Of a stretch of 64,000 bases of DNA, positions 1 to 7,312 are shown piece after piece; position 1 is the stretch's first letter; every line of letters starts with the position of its first letter. The DNA comes from Butyrivibrio sp. VCB2006 (GTDB taxonomy: Bacteria > Bacillota > Clostridia > Lachnospirales > Lachnospiraceae). Both the position numbers and the translations under genes were made by a program. Under the pieces are notes generated by a model. That model was not told where the DNA came from. It was given only the letters and a program-made list of their open reading frames with translations, and did no database searches. The DNA lies in the NCBI RefSeq assembly GCF_000420945.1, contig NZ_ATVX01000015.1, positions 1-64,000 on the forward strand, written 5' to 3'.

Positions 1-2
1 CC

Positions 3-92
3 ATTGAATCTACTGCAGACGAATACTGCCTTAAGATGAAATTTGCCCTGTTGTACAGAACGGCTGATGATCTGCAGATATCCCTGCAATAG
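3..92 (+). other. Possible 3' end of an unidentified gene entering from the left edge
   Basis: One frame is open from base 3 to a TAG at 90-92 and gives 29 residues. I recognise no family. It could be the tail of a real gene or chance. Confidence 0.2.
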
Positions 93-156
93 TCATAGAG
101 TATGTGGTTTTGGTTTATCCTGTATTGCCTTGTTCTGTACACGGTGTAAATTCCTT

Positions 157-178
157 AGCAGTATTCTAGCAGTATTCT
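157..178. repeat. 11-bp tandem direct repeat
   Basis: Two adjacent perfect copies of AGCAGTATTCT (157-167 and 168-178), followed by a decayed third unit (ATAGTTAGTATT). They lie just outside the left side of the IS200/IS605 remnant. Confidence 0.7.
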
Positions 179-248
179 ATAGTTAGTATTATAGCACACT
201 TTTCAGAAAAGTACAAACATATGTTCTTTTTGGATAAGGAGTAAATTT

Positions 249-365
249 ATGCAGAAATCGATGCTGGAATCAGATATCCTGAGCGAGTACAGAAGAGGCT
301 CACATTCCGTATACAAACTCACATACCATGTAATTTTCGTGACTAAATACAGAAAGAAAAGCTAG
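249..365 (+). pseudogene. tnpA: Truncated IS200-type transposase TnpA (N-terminal 38 aa)
   Basis: Begins with ATG 10 nt after an AAGGAG-like site. The residues RRGSHSVYKLTYHVIFVTKY are the conserved first strand of IS200/IS605 Y1 transposases. The frame ends at TAG (363-365) where the right-end palindrome begins. The HUH motif and the catalytic tyrosine are absent, so it cannot be an active transposase. It could only be mobilised by an intact copy elsewhere. Confidence 0.75.
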
Positions 366-412
366 TGCGATTCATCCCACAACCGACTTCATCGGAAGGG
401 GTTTTCTCGCAC
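365..412. repeat. IS200/IS605-like right-end palindrome
   Basis: GTGCGA (365-370) pairs with TCGCAC (407-412), and an inner CCGA/TCGG pair gives a stem-loop. The text GATTCATCCCAC followed by TTTTCTCGC is the usual layout of right ends in IS605-group elements. Confidence 0.6.
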
Positions 413-613
413 GATATTTATAATCTGATGCCTGTTTAGCAGTATTTTCTTTGCCTGGAGATATTCCTCACATTCTTTTAGTGTAAAAGGTTTCAGGTGC
501 ATTTGACCTGTTAGTCGATTGTGAAATCCGCCTTTATCATTCACTTTTTTTCCATAATCCAGTAAGTGGCGGATGCACAGATTTTGAAAGTTTCTTGTCC
601 ACATTATTTCCAT
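413..613 (-). pseudogene. Fragment of an AAA family ATPase (DUF4143-associated type)
   Basis: About 67 codons remain. The stretch KGGFHNRLTGQMHLKPFTLK followed by ECEEYL matches the region after the Walker motifs in the large family of prokaryotic ATP-binding proteins that carry a C-terminal DUF4143 domain. No Walker A or B motif and no C-terminal domain survive. The 3' side runs directly into the IS right-end palindrome, so interruption by the element is the simplest explanation. The function of the intact family is poorly defined. Confidence 0.6.
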
Positions 614-686
614 AACTATTCTAATAATGATAGTTATGGAAATTTAATCATCAAAGTGATAGCCATAACCCGAGCAATATTCGCAT

Positions 687-1367
687 TTACAGGCCAATTC
701 CCAAAAACACCAACGCAAACCAGATGATCATACTCTCACTCATAAGCCCGTTCGTAAATCCCAGTCTAAACGCGCTTATTGGCATAAGTGAAGCTATAGT
801 CTTTAAAATACCAAATATAACGAGCACATTTGTAAATGCCATGCCCTTCTTAAACACTGTCTTTCCTGTAATCTGAAGAAAAAACCAAAACATAAACACT
901 GGCAACATCAATACTTCACTTACCAGGATAATCCATGAGAAGCTTCCAAAAAGTGCTTCGCATATCGTGATTGCATCCTGCGTAAAGCCATTATTATTAA
1001 GCCATGCAAACAAACTCAATATCACCACATAGACCAGGTGAAGTGCAATCCAAGGTGTAAGCCCAAAGGCATTCAGGTAATGATAAATCCTTTTATGCTT
1101 TTCATCCTTGATATACTCCTGTACCGCAAACAGCGCTATGCCGTAGAAAACTATTCCTGGAAATGCAAGAGCCATAGCCAGCATATATCTCCACTGAGGA
1201 ATCTGGGACGTTCCCGATGTAAGCCAAAAAAGCTTCCCCGAGTATGAAGGATCACCATACATCATAAGCCAATCTCCGCTTCCATAGCATAGGCATCCGA
1301 TGATTCCACAAATAAGTCCCCTTATATTCTTTGGATTATTAGGATTTCCATACTCGTTGATATACAT
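687..1367 (-). CDS. DUF6796-like multi-pass membrane protein, paralogue 1
   Basis: Encodes 226 aa with about six hydrophobic segments. I place the start at MYINEYG because a GGGGGAAATGAG ribosome site precedes it; the frame is open 21 codons further upstream. The N-terminal half carries a G-D-W-L...YG and later Q-WRY pattern that recurs in the neighbour at 1836-2522 (G-D-Y-L...YG, D-WRY), so the two are paralogues. The family assignment to DUF6796 is from memory and the function is unknown. It is the last gene of the operon that starts with the ECF transporter at 11846. Confidence 0.6.
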   Translation of the reverse strand: MYINEYGNPNNPKNIRGLICGIIGCLCYGSGDWLMMYGDPSYSGKLFWLTSGTSQIPQWRYMLAMALAFPGIVFYGIALFAVQEYIKDEKHKRIYHYLNAFGLTPWIALHLVYVVILSLFAWLNNNGFTQDAITICEALFGSFSWIILVSEVLMLPVFMFWFFLQITGKTVFKKGMAFTNVLVIFGILKTIASLMPISAFRLGFTNGLMSESMIIWFALVFLGIGL

Positions 1368-1521
1368 CTCATTTCCCCCTTCAAAACCTGCCGCCATCCT
1401 TAACTTTCTTCGCCATAACCAAAAGTCCAACGAACATCCACAAATTCCCTATACTGATCCAAGCAGCAGTAATAGCATTGCGATGTCATTAAACTTATCC
1501 ATACATTCCGCCCTTAATGCT

Positions 1522-1800
1522 TTACCATTTAAATACAGCAAGCCTGTTGTTGATATTCTTGCCCACAATGGCAAAGAGTTTTCCGCGTATTGAGTACTTC
1601 TTCATTTCTTCGTTATAATTCGTCTCAGACACAAGGCTCATCCTTGGTTCAAGATCCAGATATTCACGGCCTGACTTTGTTCCCCAGCCGAAAGAAGCAT
1701 TAGTATGTTTCACAGCATCGTGATGGCTACCATTCTTTTCAAGGAACGGAGAATGAAGCTCCGCAAGAAGATATCCATGTTCGAAGCTGTCACAAAGCAT
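1522..1800 (-). pseudogene. C-terminal remnant of a class I SAM methyltransferase (LCM type)
   Basis: The 92 codons resemble the C-terminal third of leucine-carboxyl-methyltransferase-like enzymes (PF04072): an MFD-like start, HHDAVKHTNASFGWG, a segment on the pattern WGxxSGxExxxLxPR, and the ending NNRLAVFKW. The SAM-binding N-terminal part is missing. A TAA lies six codons upstream of the first ATG in this frame, so it is a decayed gene rather than a short one. A 25-bp piece coding for RGKLFAI is nearly repeated at about 5521-5545. Confidence 0.55.
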
Positions 1801-1835
1801 GTTGATGCATATCCTTTAGTTTCTGCCATTACTTC

Positions 1836-2522
1836 TTATATCCATTCCCTCTCATCCTTGTCTACCAGGCTTAACGCACAGACCAGATACATGAGCAGCC
1901 ATCCAAAAGACTCGAAACCGGAATCTAGACCTTCAGAAATGTAATTCATGAGCTGCCCTAATATTGAGGTAATCACCGGGCAACAAATAAATGCAGCCTT
2001 TTTCACAGGAATCATTTGCTTAAACACCATTCCGATCCAGGCAATTGTAACGAAAACATCGCATACTACAAATCCGATGCCCATGGGAACTGCAATACTT
2101 TTCAATACTCTGAACACCATATCAGCAGAAGTTTTCACATCGCCTGTAGCAGCCATTCCTGCATTAAACACAACAGGGAGCATGCATATACCTATGTGGA
2201 TGAAAGCAAAATAAAGTATTCCGCTCCAGTTTGCAATCTTGAAAAGGCCAAACAGCTTAGAATCATTAAGGTGATATTTCTTTTCCATAACCCTAAGAAG
2301 TTCAACAGCAGCCACAGCAAACAGGGTTGCGCAAGCAAATCCGAGAATGGACGATACTGCATATCTCCAGTCAGGAGCTACGCTCCATTCAACTCCCATA
2401 TAGGCATCCGGTGAACTGGACGTACTAAATGTACCGTAGCCAAGGAGATAATCTCCTATAATCGCCAATATCATCGAATATACCCCGAACATGATCTTCT
2501 GTCTTGATGTAAGATTCTTCAT
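1836..2522 (-). CDS. DUF6796-like multi-pass membrane protein, paralogue 2
   Basis: Encodes 228 aa with six or seven predicted membrane segments. The start MKNLTSRQ is preceded by AGGGGGAG. It shares the G-D-Y-L...YG and WRY signature and overall layout with the protein at 687-1367. The gene overlaps nothing but follows closely on a thiazoline-carboxylate hydrolase remnant that ends at 2533, whose final bases carry this gene's ribosome site. I can assign no function. Its position in an import-and-processing operon is the only clue. Confidence 0.6.
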   Translation of the reverse strand: MKNLTSRQKIMFGVYSMILAIIGDYLLGYGTFSTSSSPDAYMGVEWSVAPDWRYAVSSILGFACATLFAVAAVELLRVMEKKYHLNDSKLFGLFKIANWSGILYFAFIHIGICMLPVVFNAGMAATGDVKTSADMVFRVLKSIAVPMGIGFVVCDVFVTIAWIGMVFKQMIPVKKAAFICCPVITSILGQLMNYISEGLDSGFESFGWLLMYLVCALSLVDKDEREWI

Positions 2523-2532
2523 TTTCTCCCCC

Positions 2533-2760
2533 TTACAATGACTTTGTGAGCCTGTAGTCACAACAGTCATCACCTTCAGCCACCGATTTAGTCCGTTTAT
2601 AATCAACTCCCCTGAAGCCGTTCATGTATTCTTTATCCATGCAGCAGATCATCTGAACAGCTTCCGGAGTACCAAGTTCCCGCGCCTTATCATAAAGCTC
2701 TTTTCCCCAAGCGTTCTTGTACCCACATGTTTCATGCTCTGTTCCTGACTTACCACTTAC
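2533..2760 (-). pseudogene. C-terminal remnant of an L-2-amino-thiazoline-4-carboxylic acid hydrolase-like gene
   Basis: Frame open from 2760 to TAA at 2533-2535 (75 codons) with no ATG at a sensible position and a TGA just upstream. It ends with the motif YKRTKSVAEGDDCCDYRL, which matches the RTKTLAEGDxYCDFRF C-terminus of the ATC hydrolase family (PF14196). Upstream lie the CC and MD residues typical of the family's centre. Full-length members are about 200 aa. Intact relatives are at 17822-18427 and 18444-19088. Confidence 0.6.
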
Positions 2761-2778
2761 TCAAAGCTCTTTACATAC

Positions 2779-3285
2779 TCACCTCATCAAACTTATGAAC
2801 AGTCCTACAAGCGCTGCCGGAATTAGTGCAAACACAAGCCCCGGGAATATAGCACCTTTTAAATGAAACCACTTCTGATGGTAAGCCTTGTCCATGTGCT
2901 CTGTCCCTTCCAGCCTGAACATTTTCATATTTGCAAATAGCACCCAGTCCAGAAAGAGTGTGTCATAGGCTCCAATCCATACCATGAGTCCAAAAGCGAT
3001 CGCGAATCCCTGCCAAAATGTAACTGCCCCGGCAAGCTTCGCGCATATGGTAAGAATAACTGTAAACATGATTATTCCACAGGACTTCGCCAGTACTACC
3101 TTTTTTGATTTATATGAAACATCCACTCTTTCATGTGTTTTGAAGTATTCTTCTTGAATATCAGGCGGGTAATTATGGATACATGCCGGACTGTACATTT
3201 TTTCCCCATGAAAAGACACAAAAAGAATTGTTGTAAATAATACTGCAAATACTATCGCTTCAATTACCAATACATACCAAACCAT
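2779..3285 (-). CDS. Small four-helix membrane protein, paralogue A
   Basis: Encodes 168 aa: an N-terminal helix, a short loop, two central helices and a C-terminal helix. The signature FLDWxLFANMKMFRLEGTE near residue 110-128 recurs as FIDWYWVEHTKAWTIPGTE in the adjacent gene (3304-3786) and as CFDYFLLMKFRFFQ at 12309-12812. The three proteins are therefore paralogues of one unnamed family. An acidic residue after the F-[LI]-D motif is conserved within the third helix. No catalytic motif is visible. It sits behind two hydrolases in the transport operon. Confidence 0.65.
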   Translation of the reverse strand: MVWYVLVIEAIVFAVLFTTILFVSFHGEKMYSPACIHNYPPDIQEEYFKTHERVDVSYKSKKVVLAKSCGIIMFTVILTICAKLAGAVTFWQGFAIAFGLMVWIGAYDTLFLDWVLFANMKMFRLEGTEHMDKAYHQKWFHLKGAIFPGLVFALIPAALVGLFISLMR

Positions 3286-3303
3286 GTTACCTGCTTCCCT
3301 CCC

Positions 3304-3786
3304 TCATAATACGACCATCATAATCCCTGCCAGTACAGCTGCAATAATAGGATTGCCTACAATCGTAATCAGCCACTTCACAATCTTCGTCTTTTTGGGG
3401 ATGTAAGGCCATAGATCTTCGGTTCCCGGAATCGTCCAGGCTTTTGTATGCTCCACCCAATACCAATCAATAAAGAATCTGTCGAATAGTCCTTCTGCCA
3501 TTGTCATAGCATATATTTGGAGAAATGGCACTATAAATCCTCTTGCTCCATTGATGCCATAAACTGACCACAGCACAAAAGCAATCATCACTGTAAGTGT
3601 GCCTATCTTGAATAATTTACAGTTCTTATCGATCTGTGCCTTTGTTATAAGTCCCATCTCTACGACGCGATCCTGTACATCTTTTTCATATAAAAAAGCT
3701 CCCTGTTCTGTTCCATTTGCTATAACAACTACACAGGGGAGAAATAGTATAAAGCAAACCACAATGCACTCTAATATTAGAACCAT
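3304..3786 (-). CDS. Small four-helix membrane protein, paralogue B
   Basis: Encodes 160 aa with four hydrophobic segments. I choose the ATG at 3786 because GGGGGTG lies directly upstream; an in-frame ATG four codons earlier (3798) is possible. It shares the F-[LI]-D-W motif and the following P/E-GTE segment with the next gene (2779-3285). The two are 18 bp apart and surely cotranscribed. The function is unknown. Tandem paralogues of a membrane protein next to an ABC importer could be accessory subunits, but this is a guess. Confidence 0.6.
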   Translation of the reverse strand: MVLILECIVVCFILFLPCVVVIANGTEQGAFLYEKDVQDRVVEMGLITKAQIDKNCKLFKIGTLTVMIAFVLWSVYGINGARGFIVPFLQIYAMTMAEGLFDRFFIDWYWVEHTKAWTIPGTEDLWPYIPKKTKIVKWLITIVGNPIIAAVLAGIMMVVL

Positions 3787-3805
3787 AGTCACCCCCATAT
3801 TACCC

Positions 3806-4573
3806 TCAAACTGTCATTACCATAAATTCATCTATAGCTTTCAGCACAGGTTCTGCGTATTCTTTCCCGCCGAACAGCCACTGCTCATGCTGCATGTTGA
3901 ACTCTCTGATGTCAGGATCATGGAAATACTTCTTATAGCGTTCAAGATACTTCTCACCCATTTTGTTGGCATAGATAAAATGAGCTCTTGTATGTTCAAC
4001 ATTGATATCATCCCTAAGATGGGTCAGGAGGTCTGTGTAATACTCATTCTTTATGGACCGGGGATTAAACTTGGAAAAACAGTTCATGAATTTCTCAGCA
4101 TTTTCATCATCCATTTCAAAGATTTTTTTCAGCTTTTCTTTGGATTTATTCCGTTTCTTTTCACTGCCTGTAAAGCTTGTTAAAAGAGGCACAACAAGCA
4201 TTGACTGGAGTTTTGCTGATACCGGCCCGCTCTGATCAAGGTCAGGACTGCCAAAAATAGCATGATCTATATGCACGTTCTTTCTCATAACAAGCTGACC
4301 CACAAAACTTGAACCAAGAGAAGATCCAATAGCTCCATCAAGCCTGCCATTATGCTTCTCACAGATATATTTCTCGATTTTCTCTGTTACCGTAATCATA
4401 TCAGGAAAGATACCATCACTTCCATCAAACCCATCATAGTTCACGCATATAAGATGATATTTCTCTGATAACCTATCGATTACTGTTCCAAAGTTTGTCT
4501 GCCAGTCACAGCATGTCCCGGGAAGCAGCATAAGCGTCTTTCCTGACATATTCCCAATTTCTTCAAATTGCAT
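3806..4573 (-). CDS. Alpha/beta hydrolase
   Basis: Encodes 255 aa. LLPGTCCDW near residue 17 occupies the oxyanion-hole position, and GSSLGSS near residue 83 is a nucleophile elbow (G-x-S-x-G). A late His in MQHEQW, around residue 228, could complete the triad. The start overlaps the end of the upstream hydrolase gene by 11 bp, which indicates translational coupling. A diverged, truncated copy of its first 67 codons occurs at 12077-12286. Substrate unknown; the context suggests an ester or lactone in the imported compound. Confidence 0.8.
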   Translation of the reverse strand: MQFEEIGNMSGKTLMLLPGTCCDWQTNFGTVIDRLSEKYHLICVNYDGFDGSDGIFPDMITVTEKIEKYICEKHNGRLDGAIGSSLGSSFVGQLVMRKNVHIDHAIFGSPDLDQSGPVSAKLQSMLVVPLLTSFTGSEKKRNKSKEKLKKIFEMDDENAEKFMNCFSKFNPRSIKNEYYTDLLTHLRDDINVEHTRAHFIYANKMGEKYLERYKKYFHDPDIREFNMQHEQWLFGGKEYAEPVLKAIDEFMVMTV

Positions 4574-5501
4574 TTTTTATACTTCCCTGTTTTGTAGTAT
4601 TTCTGATTAAATCCACCATCTTATCCCAGCCTTCCTTGGCCTCTTTCACTATTGGGAATGCCGGATAGCAGTGGAACATGCCTTCGCCTACGATCATCTC
4701 ATAATCCACTCCATATTTTTGCATGACTTTTTCGAAAGATGGAGCGCAGGCATACAACGTTTCTTCGGAGCCATAAACAAAAGTCACTTGCGGACAATTG
4801 GTAAAATCGGCCTTTTGAAGCCATATCATGTATTCAGGAACTGACAAATCGCCATGTCTCATGATATCCACAGCGGTTCTCATATAGCTTGCCGGAATTG
4901 CCACATCTTTTTTATTAAGCTTCAGCATCCGCTCCCACTCTTCATCTGTTTCAACGCAGGTTCCGGGTGAAATGGCAAGAATATAGCCAGGCATCGGTGT
5001 ATCATCATGCCCGTCATTGATGTATGGAACCATTCCCAGCGCAAGATTACCGCCTGATGATGTACCTAGAACCGAGATGTTCCCAGCGTCATAGTCCTTT
5101 AGCATCTCTTTATATGTCTCATGGATCATTGCATATGCTTTGGTAAGGGGATAATCCGTGCAAAGGGGATAGTAAGGCACGTACACATCCACTCCTGTTT
5201 CCTTGGCAAAACGGAGTGCTTTCTTGACAGCGTCAGGTCTTGGTGCCATTACCATTCCGCCACCGATGATAAAGAGATTAGCGTGAGGTTCTTTGATCTT
5301 ATGCTTCATCCTGATTACTGTAAAACCCATAACCTTGATCCGGTCTATATCAAACTCAGAATCTTTAAGCTCAGGAATATGGTTCTTAGCATTTTCCTTT
5401 TTCTTTGCTGCAACAATCTCCTCAGCAGTTTTTCCATCCCACATCTTCTTTAGACCTGCGGCTTTTACTACCCGCTTAAGGATCTCATATTTAATGCTCA
5501 T
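4563..5501 (-). CDS. Alpha/beta hydrolase of the HSL/acetyl-esterase type
   Basis: Encodes 312 aa from the ATG at 5501, preceded by GGAGG. The motif IIGGGMVM stands where HSL-family enzymes have HGGG, and GTSSGGNLA holds the nucleophile serine. YGSEE is near the usual acid position, and MFHCYP supplies the His. The missing first His of the HGGG motif is unusual. The enzyme would cleave small acyl esters. It follows the ABC transporter pair by 71 bp and overlaps the next hydrolase. Confidence 0.8.
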   Translation of the reverse strand: MSIKYEILKRVVKAAGLKKMWDGKTAEEIVAAKKKENAKNHIPELKDSEFDIDRIKVMGFTVIRMKHKIKEPHANLFIIGGGMVMAPRPDAVKKALRFAKETGVDVYVPYYPLCTDYPLTKAYAMIHETYKEMLKDYDAGNISVLGTSSGGNLALGMVPYINDGHDDTPMPGYILAISPGTCVETDEEWERMLKLNKKDVAIPASYMRTAVDIMRHGDLSVPEYMIWLQKADFTNCPQVTFVYGSEETLYACAPSFEKVMQKYGVDYEMIVGEGMFHCYPAFPIVKEAKEGWDKMVDLIRNTTKQGSIKNAI

Positions 5502-5572
5502 AGCTCCTCCACATTTCTCAAGATAGCAAAGAGTTTTCCGCGTAATGAATGTTGCCTGCTTCCCTCCAGCTG

Positions 5573-7312
5573 TTATGCCATCTTCCAATTCTCTGACTGC
5601 ATCTGAACTGATATCATGTGATTATAGATTCCATCTTTTACCTTTAGCTCAGAAGGATTTCCTGACTCAGCAACAGTACCATTCTTAAGAACAACTATCT
5701 TGTCAGCACCATCGACAGTGCGCATGCGATGCGCAATTATCAGAACCGTTTTATCCTTTATCAGGTCACTGATTGCCTCCTGGATCAGGGATTCATTATT
5801 TACATCCAGGGATGCTGTAGCCTCATCCATAAGAATAATCGGTGCATCCTTTAGGAATGCTCTGGCGATGGATATTCTCTGCCGTTCACCGCCTGACAGC
5901 TCCGAACCGTTTTCGCCTATGAGTGTATTGTAACCATCAGGCAGCTTATCGATAAACTCATCGCAGTGGGCAAGTTTGGCCGCAGCCCGGACTTCCTCGT
6001 CTGTAGCCTCTTTTCTGCCAATTCTGATATTCTCAAGAACAGTATTGTTAAAAAGAGTTACATCCTGGAACACAATTGAATACATGGACAAAAGCGTCTC
6101 AGGATCTATTTTTGATATATCCATTCCACCAACAGTTATTAGTCCGCTATTAATATCCCAGAACCTTGCAGACAACCTTGATACCGTAGTCTTTCCCCCG
6201 CCGGAAGGTCCGATAATCGCTGTGACCTCCCCCTGTTTTGCCACAAAGCTCACATCGTCTAATACTGTTTCCCCATCCTCATATGAAAACCGCACGTTCT
6301 TAAACTCAATGTCATAGTTTTTGTTTGAAAGGATATCTGCTCCCGTCTGTTCGCCATGTGAAAGGATTTCATCCATTCTCTCACACTGAGTATCTGTTGC
6401 TATAAGCGCAGAGAAATTCTGAAGTGCTATCTGCAAAGGCTCATACATTCTTGAAACAACAAGAAGGTACATAAAAAATGTGACAATACTTATTTCATTC
6501 TTTATAAGGAGGGCTGAGCCAGCAATTGCAACAGTTCCTATCCCAAATTTAAGGATCATCTGGGCACTGCAGACAAATGCTGCATTTAAAAACTCTGAGA
6601 AAATATTGTGGGACTCGACAGCTTTGATCTTCTTATTGAGTCCTTCCATGTAGGTATCCTGTGCATTATATGCCTTAAGGTCTCGTACTGTTTCCAGTGC
6701 TTCCTGGATGCCGTCAAGACATGCCACCTTATATCTGCTACCTCTCCTGTTTACAGCATGCATCACATTTCTTGAGAAAAACACGATTATAAATGCTACA
6801 GGAAGCACCCAGACTGCAGCTATTGCCATTCTTGCATCAAAGAAAAACAGACTTATTACTACAAGCGTTGTAGAAATAAAAGCTCCAACAAGCTCCGGGA
6901 GCCAGTGTGATGATGCTGTCTCCAGCATTGCGCAGTCCGCCATGATGGTATTGGTCAGATCTGCCAGGTCTTTTTTCCCAAAAAATGAAAGAGGTATCCT
7001 TCTTAATTTTTCTGCAAGAGAACGCCTTCTTACACCGCTTTCAACATAGGTTGAGAAAAACGTAGCATTATACTGGAAATACTCAGTGATTGCTATAAGC
7101 GCAAGACAAATAATACTTCCACCAATAAATATAACCACATGGCTCTTCGGCAGCTGCCCATTTAGCAGATCTCCTGTCATCATAAAAAGAATTCCCACAG
7201 GCATCATCTGTGCCAGGTTTGCAAATGTACATGCTGCAAACGCTTTTATCATATCCTTAGCGCCCTGCTCTGAAAGGGCGTATTTATGCTGTAACCTTTC
7301 TACTATACTCAT
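5573..7312 (-). CDS. ABC transporter, fused permease-ATPase, second half of a YbtPQ/IrtAB-like pair
   Basis: Encodes 579 aa: six membrane helices (about 20-300), then a nucleotide-binding domain with Walker A GPSGGGKTT, Q-loop FQD, signature LSGGERQ, Walker B IILMDEATASLD and H-loop AHR. All ATPase motifs are intact. It overlaps the preceding half-transporter by 4 bp (ATGA), so the two form a heterodimer. The type IV exporter fold includes the siderophore importers YbtPQ and IrtAB, and the neighbouring ECF genes point the same way. Direction of transport cannot be read from the sequence. Confidence 0.9.
   Translation of the reverse strand: MSIVERLQHKYALSEQGAKDMIKAFAACTFANLAQMMPVGILFMMTGDLLNGQLPKSHVVIFIGGSIICLALIAITEYFQYNATFFSTYVESGVRRRSLAEKLRRIPLSFFGKKDLADLTNTIMADCAMLETASSHWLPELVGAFISTTLVVISLFFFDARMAIAAVWVLPVAFIIVFFSRNVMHAVNRRGSRYKVACLDGIQEALETVRDLKAYNAQDTYMEGLNKKIKAVESHNIFSEFLNAAFVCSAQMILKFGIGTVAIAGSALLIKNEISIVTFFMYLLVVSRMYEPLQIALQNFSALIATDTQCERMDEILSHGEQTGADILSNKNYDIEFKNVRFSYEDGETVLDDVSFVAKQGEVTAIIGPSGGGKTTVSRLSARFWDINSGLITVGGMDISKIDPETLLSMYSIVFQDVTLFNNTVLENIRIGRKEATDEEVRAAAKLAHCDEFIDKLPDGYNTLIGENGSELSGGERQRISIARAFLKDAPIILMDEATASLDVNNESLIQEAISDLIKDKTVLIIAHRMRTVDGADKIVVLKNGTVAESGNPSELKVKDGIYNHMISVQMQSENWKMA

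Larger units (their letters stand above)
190..412 (+). mobile_element. Internally deleted IS200/IS605-family element
   Basis: The segment contains a perfect 7-bp inverted repeat (198-212, ACTTTTC-A-GAAAAGT) that could be a left-end hairpin, the first 38 codons of an IS200-type transposase (249-365), and an imperfect palindrome typical of an IS605-type right end (365-412). The rest of tnpA and any tnpB are missing, so it is a short non-autonomous derivative. The left boundary is approximate. Its right end abuts a broken ATPase gene on the opposite strand, which suggests that gene was the insertion target. Confidence 0.6.

Noticed and set aside
157..178. CRISPR-like repeat
   Set aside because: The two 11-bp copies are directly adjacent, with no spacers and no further units.
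3599..4183. 194-codon plus-strand frame
   Set aside because: Overlaps a hydrolase and a membrane protein gene on the other strand and has no recognisable motif.
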